6,032 nucleotides of DNA from a bacterium (GTDB lineage: Bacteria; Desulfobacterota; DSWW01). Below the pieces are notes generated by a model. That model had not been told where the DNA came from and did no database searches. It saw only the letters and a list, made by a program, of their open reading frames with translations. The stretch is from NCBI GenBank assembly GCA_030609865.1, contig JAUWSZ010000180.1:1-6032 (forward strand). The letters run 5' to 3'. Every line of letters starts with the position of its first letter. Position 1 is the first letter of the stretch. The position numbers were made by a program, and so were the translations under genes. Positions 5,873-6,032 of the stretch are shown here, in pieces.

Positions 5873-5880
5873 AGGACATG

Positions 5881-5911
5881 TTCTTCGAATCCCTTCCAGG
5901 ACTTCGAAGAA
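5881..5911. repeat. 9-bp inverted repeat
   Basis: TTCTTCGAA (5881-5889) and TTCGAAGAA (5903-5911) are perfect arms with a 13-nt loop. There is no T-run on either strand, so it is not a convincing terminator. It lies between the palindromic element and the second element fragment. Confidence 0.5.
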
Positions 5912-5923
5912 GAAATGGGGACT

Positions 5924-5940
5924 GCCATCTACTGCGTTGC
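5924..5940 (+). repeat. Fragment of a second palindromic-element copy
   Basis: Seventeen bases match 5761-5777 of the palindromic element at 16 positions (GCCATCTACTGCGTTGC against GCCATCTGCTGCGTTGC), in the same orientation. The following sequence to 6032 does not match clearly, and I see no gene there. Either the copy has diverged or been cut, or the rest lies beyond the right edge. Confidence 0.45.
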
Positions 5941-6032
5941 TTGGGCTTCTCGCAATTCCAGAACGGGATCTCCGAAGAGGGAGTAGGCGAGCCAAGTATA
6001 GGCGAACCGTAGCAAGGCCTCGTCGCTTTGTC

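Noticed and set aside
5881..5911. An intrinsic terminator for the zinc-finger gene
   Set aside because: The perfect 9-bp arms lack a following T-run on either strand and the loop is 13 nt, so only an inverted repeat is claimed.
5804..5995. A 63-codon minus-strand frame
   Set aside because: It crosses the palindromic element and the second fragment, has no recognisable domain and no clear ribosome binding site, and is best explained as repeat DNA.

Overview
The window carries the core of a dissimilatory sulfite reductase (dsr) accessory locus. It is almost certainly from a sulfate- or sulfite-reducing bacterium of the Desulfobacterota (former Deltaproteobacteria). This rests on a DsrC of canonical form with both C-terminal-arm cysteines, a DsrM/DsrK pair of the DsrMKJOP type, a DsrN-type amidase, a stand-alone RsbRD-N domain protein inside the cluster, and a 133-bp palindromic repeat of a kind I recall from this phylum. 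The DNA is moderately GC-rich by eye. No taxon below phylum can be supported.

Layout. Five genes lie head to tail on the minus strand, so transcription runs from about 5300 towards 1: dsrN (3655-5067), dsrC (3280-3597), an RsbRD-N domain gene (2569-3126), dsrM (1512-2522) and dsrK (1-1507, cut by the window edge before its C-terminus). dsrJOP would be expected beyond position 1. A divergent plus-strand gene at 5480-5743 encodes an 87-residue Ogr/Delta-like zinc finger. The 346-bp divergent region (5068-5413) holds candidate promoters for both directions and a near-perfect TetR/FadR-like palindrome. Beyond the zinc-finger gene, 5740-6032 is non-coding: a 133-bp inverted-repeat (MITE-like) element, a 9-bp hairpin and a fragment of a second element copy.

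How the genes work together. DsrN is expected to amidate sirohaem for sulfite reductase DsrAB, which is not in this window. DsrC carries the sulfite-derived sulfur as a trisulfide between its two C-terminal-arm cysteines. The membrane complex DsrMKJOP reduces that trisulfide with electrons from menaquinol: DsrM is the haem b membrane subunit and DsrK the Fe-S catalytic subunit facing DsrC. The RsbRD-N protein and the zinc finger are possible sensory or regulatory partners of unknown role.

Most noteworthy: dsrK is intact in frame across the window except for one in-frame amber codon (TAG at 1406-1408, codon 34), with recognisable DsrK sequence on both sides. Next are the FadR-like operator overlapping a candidate dsrN promoter, a cluster of hairpins and an imperfect copy of the dsrC 3' end just downstream of dsrC, and a mobile-type palindrome whose terminal repeat contains the zinc-finger gene's stop codon.
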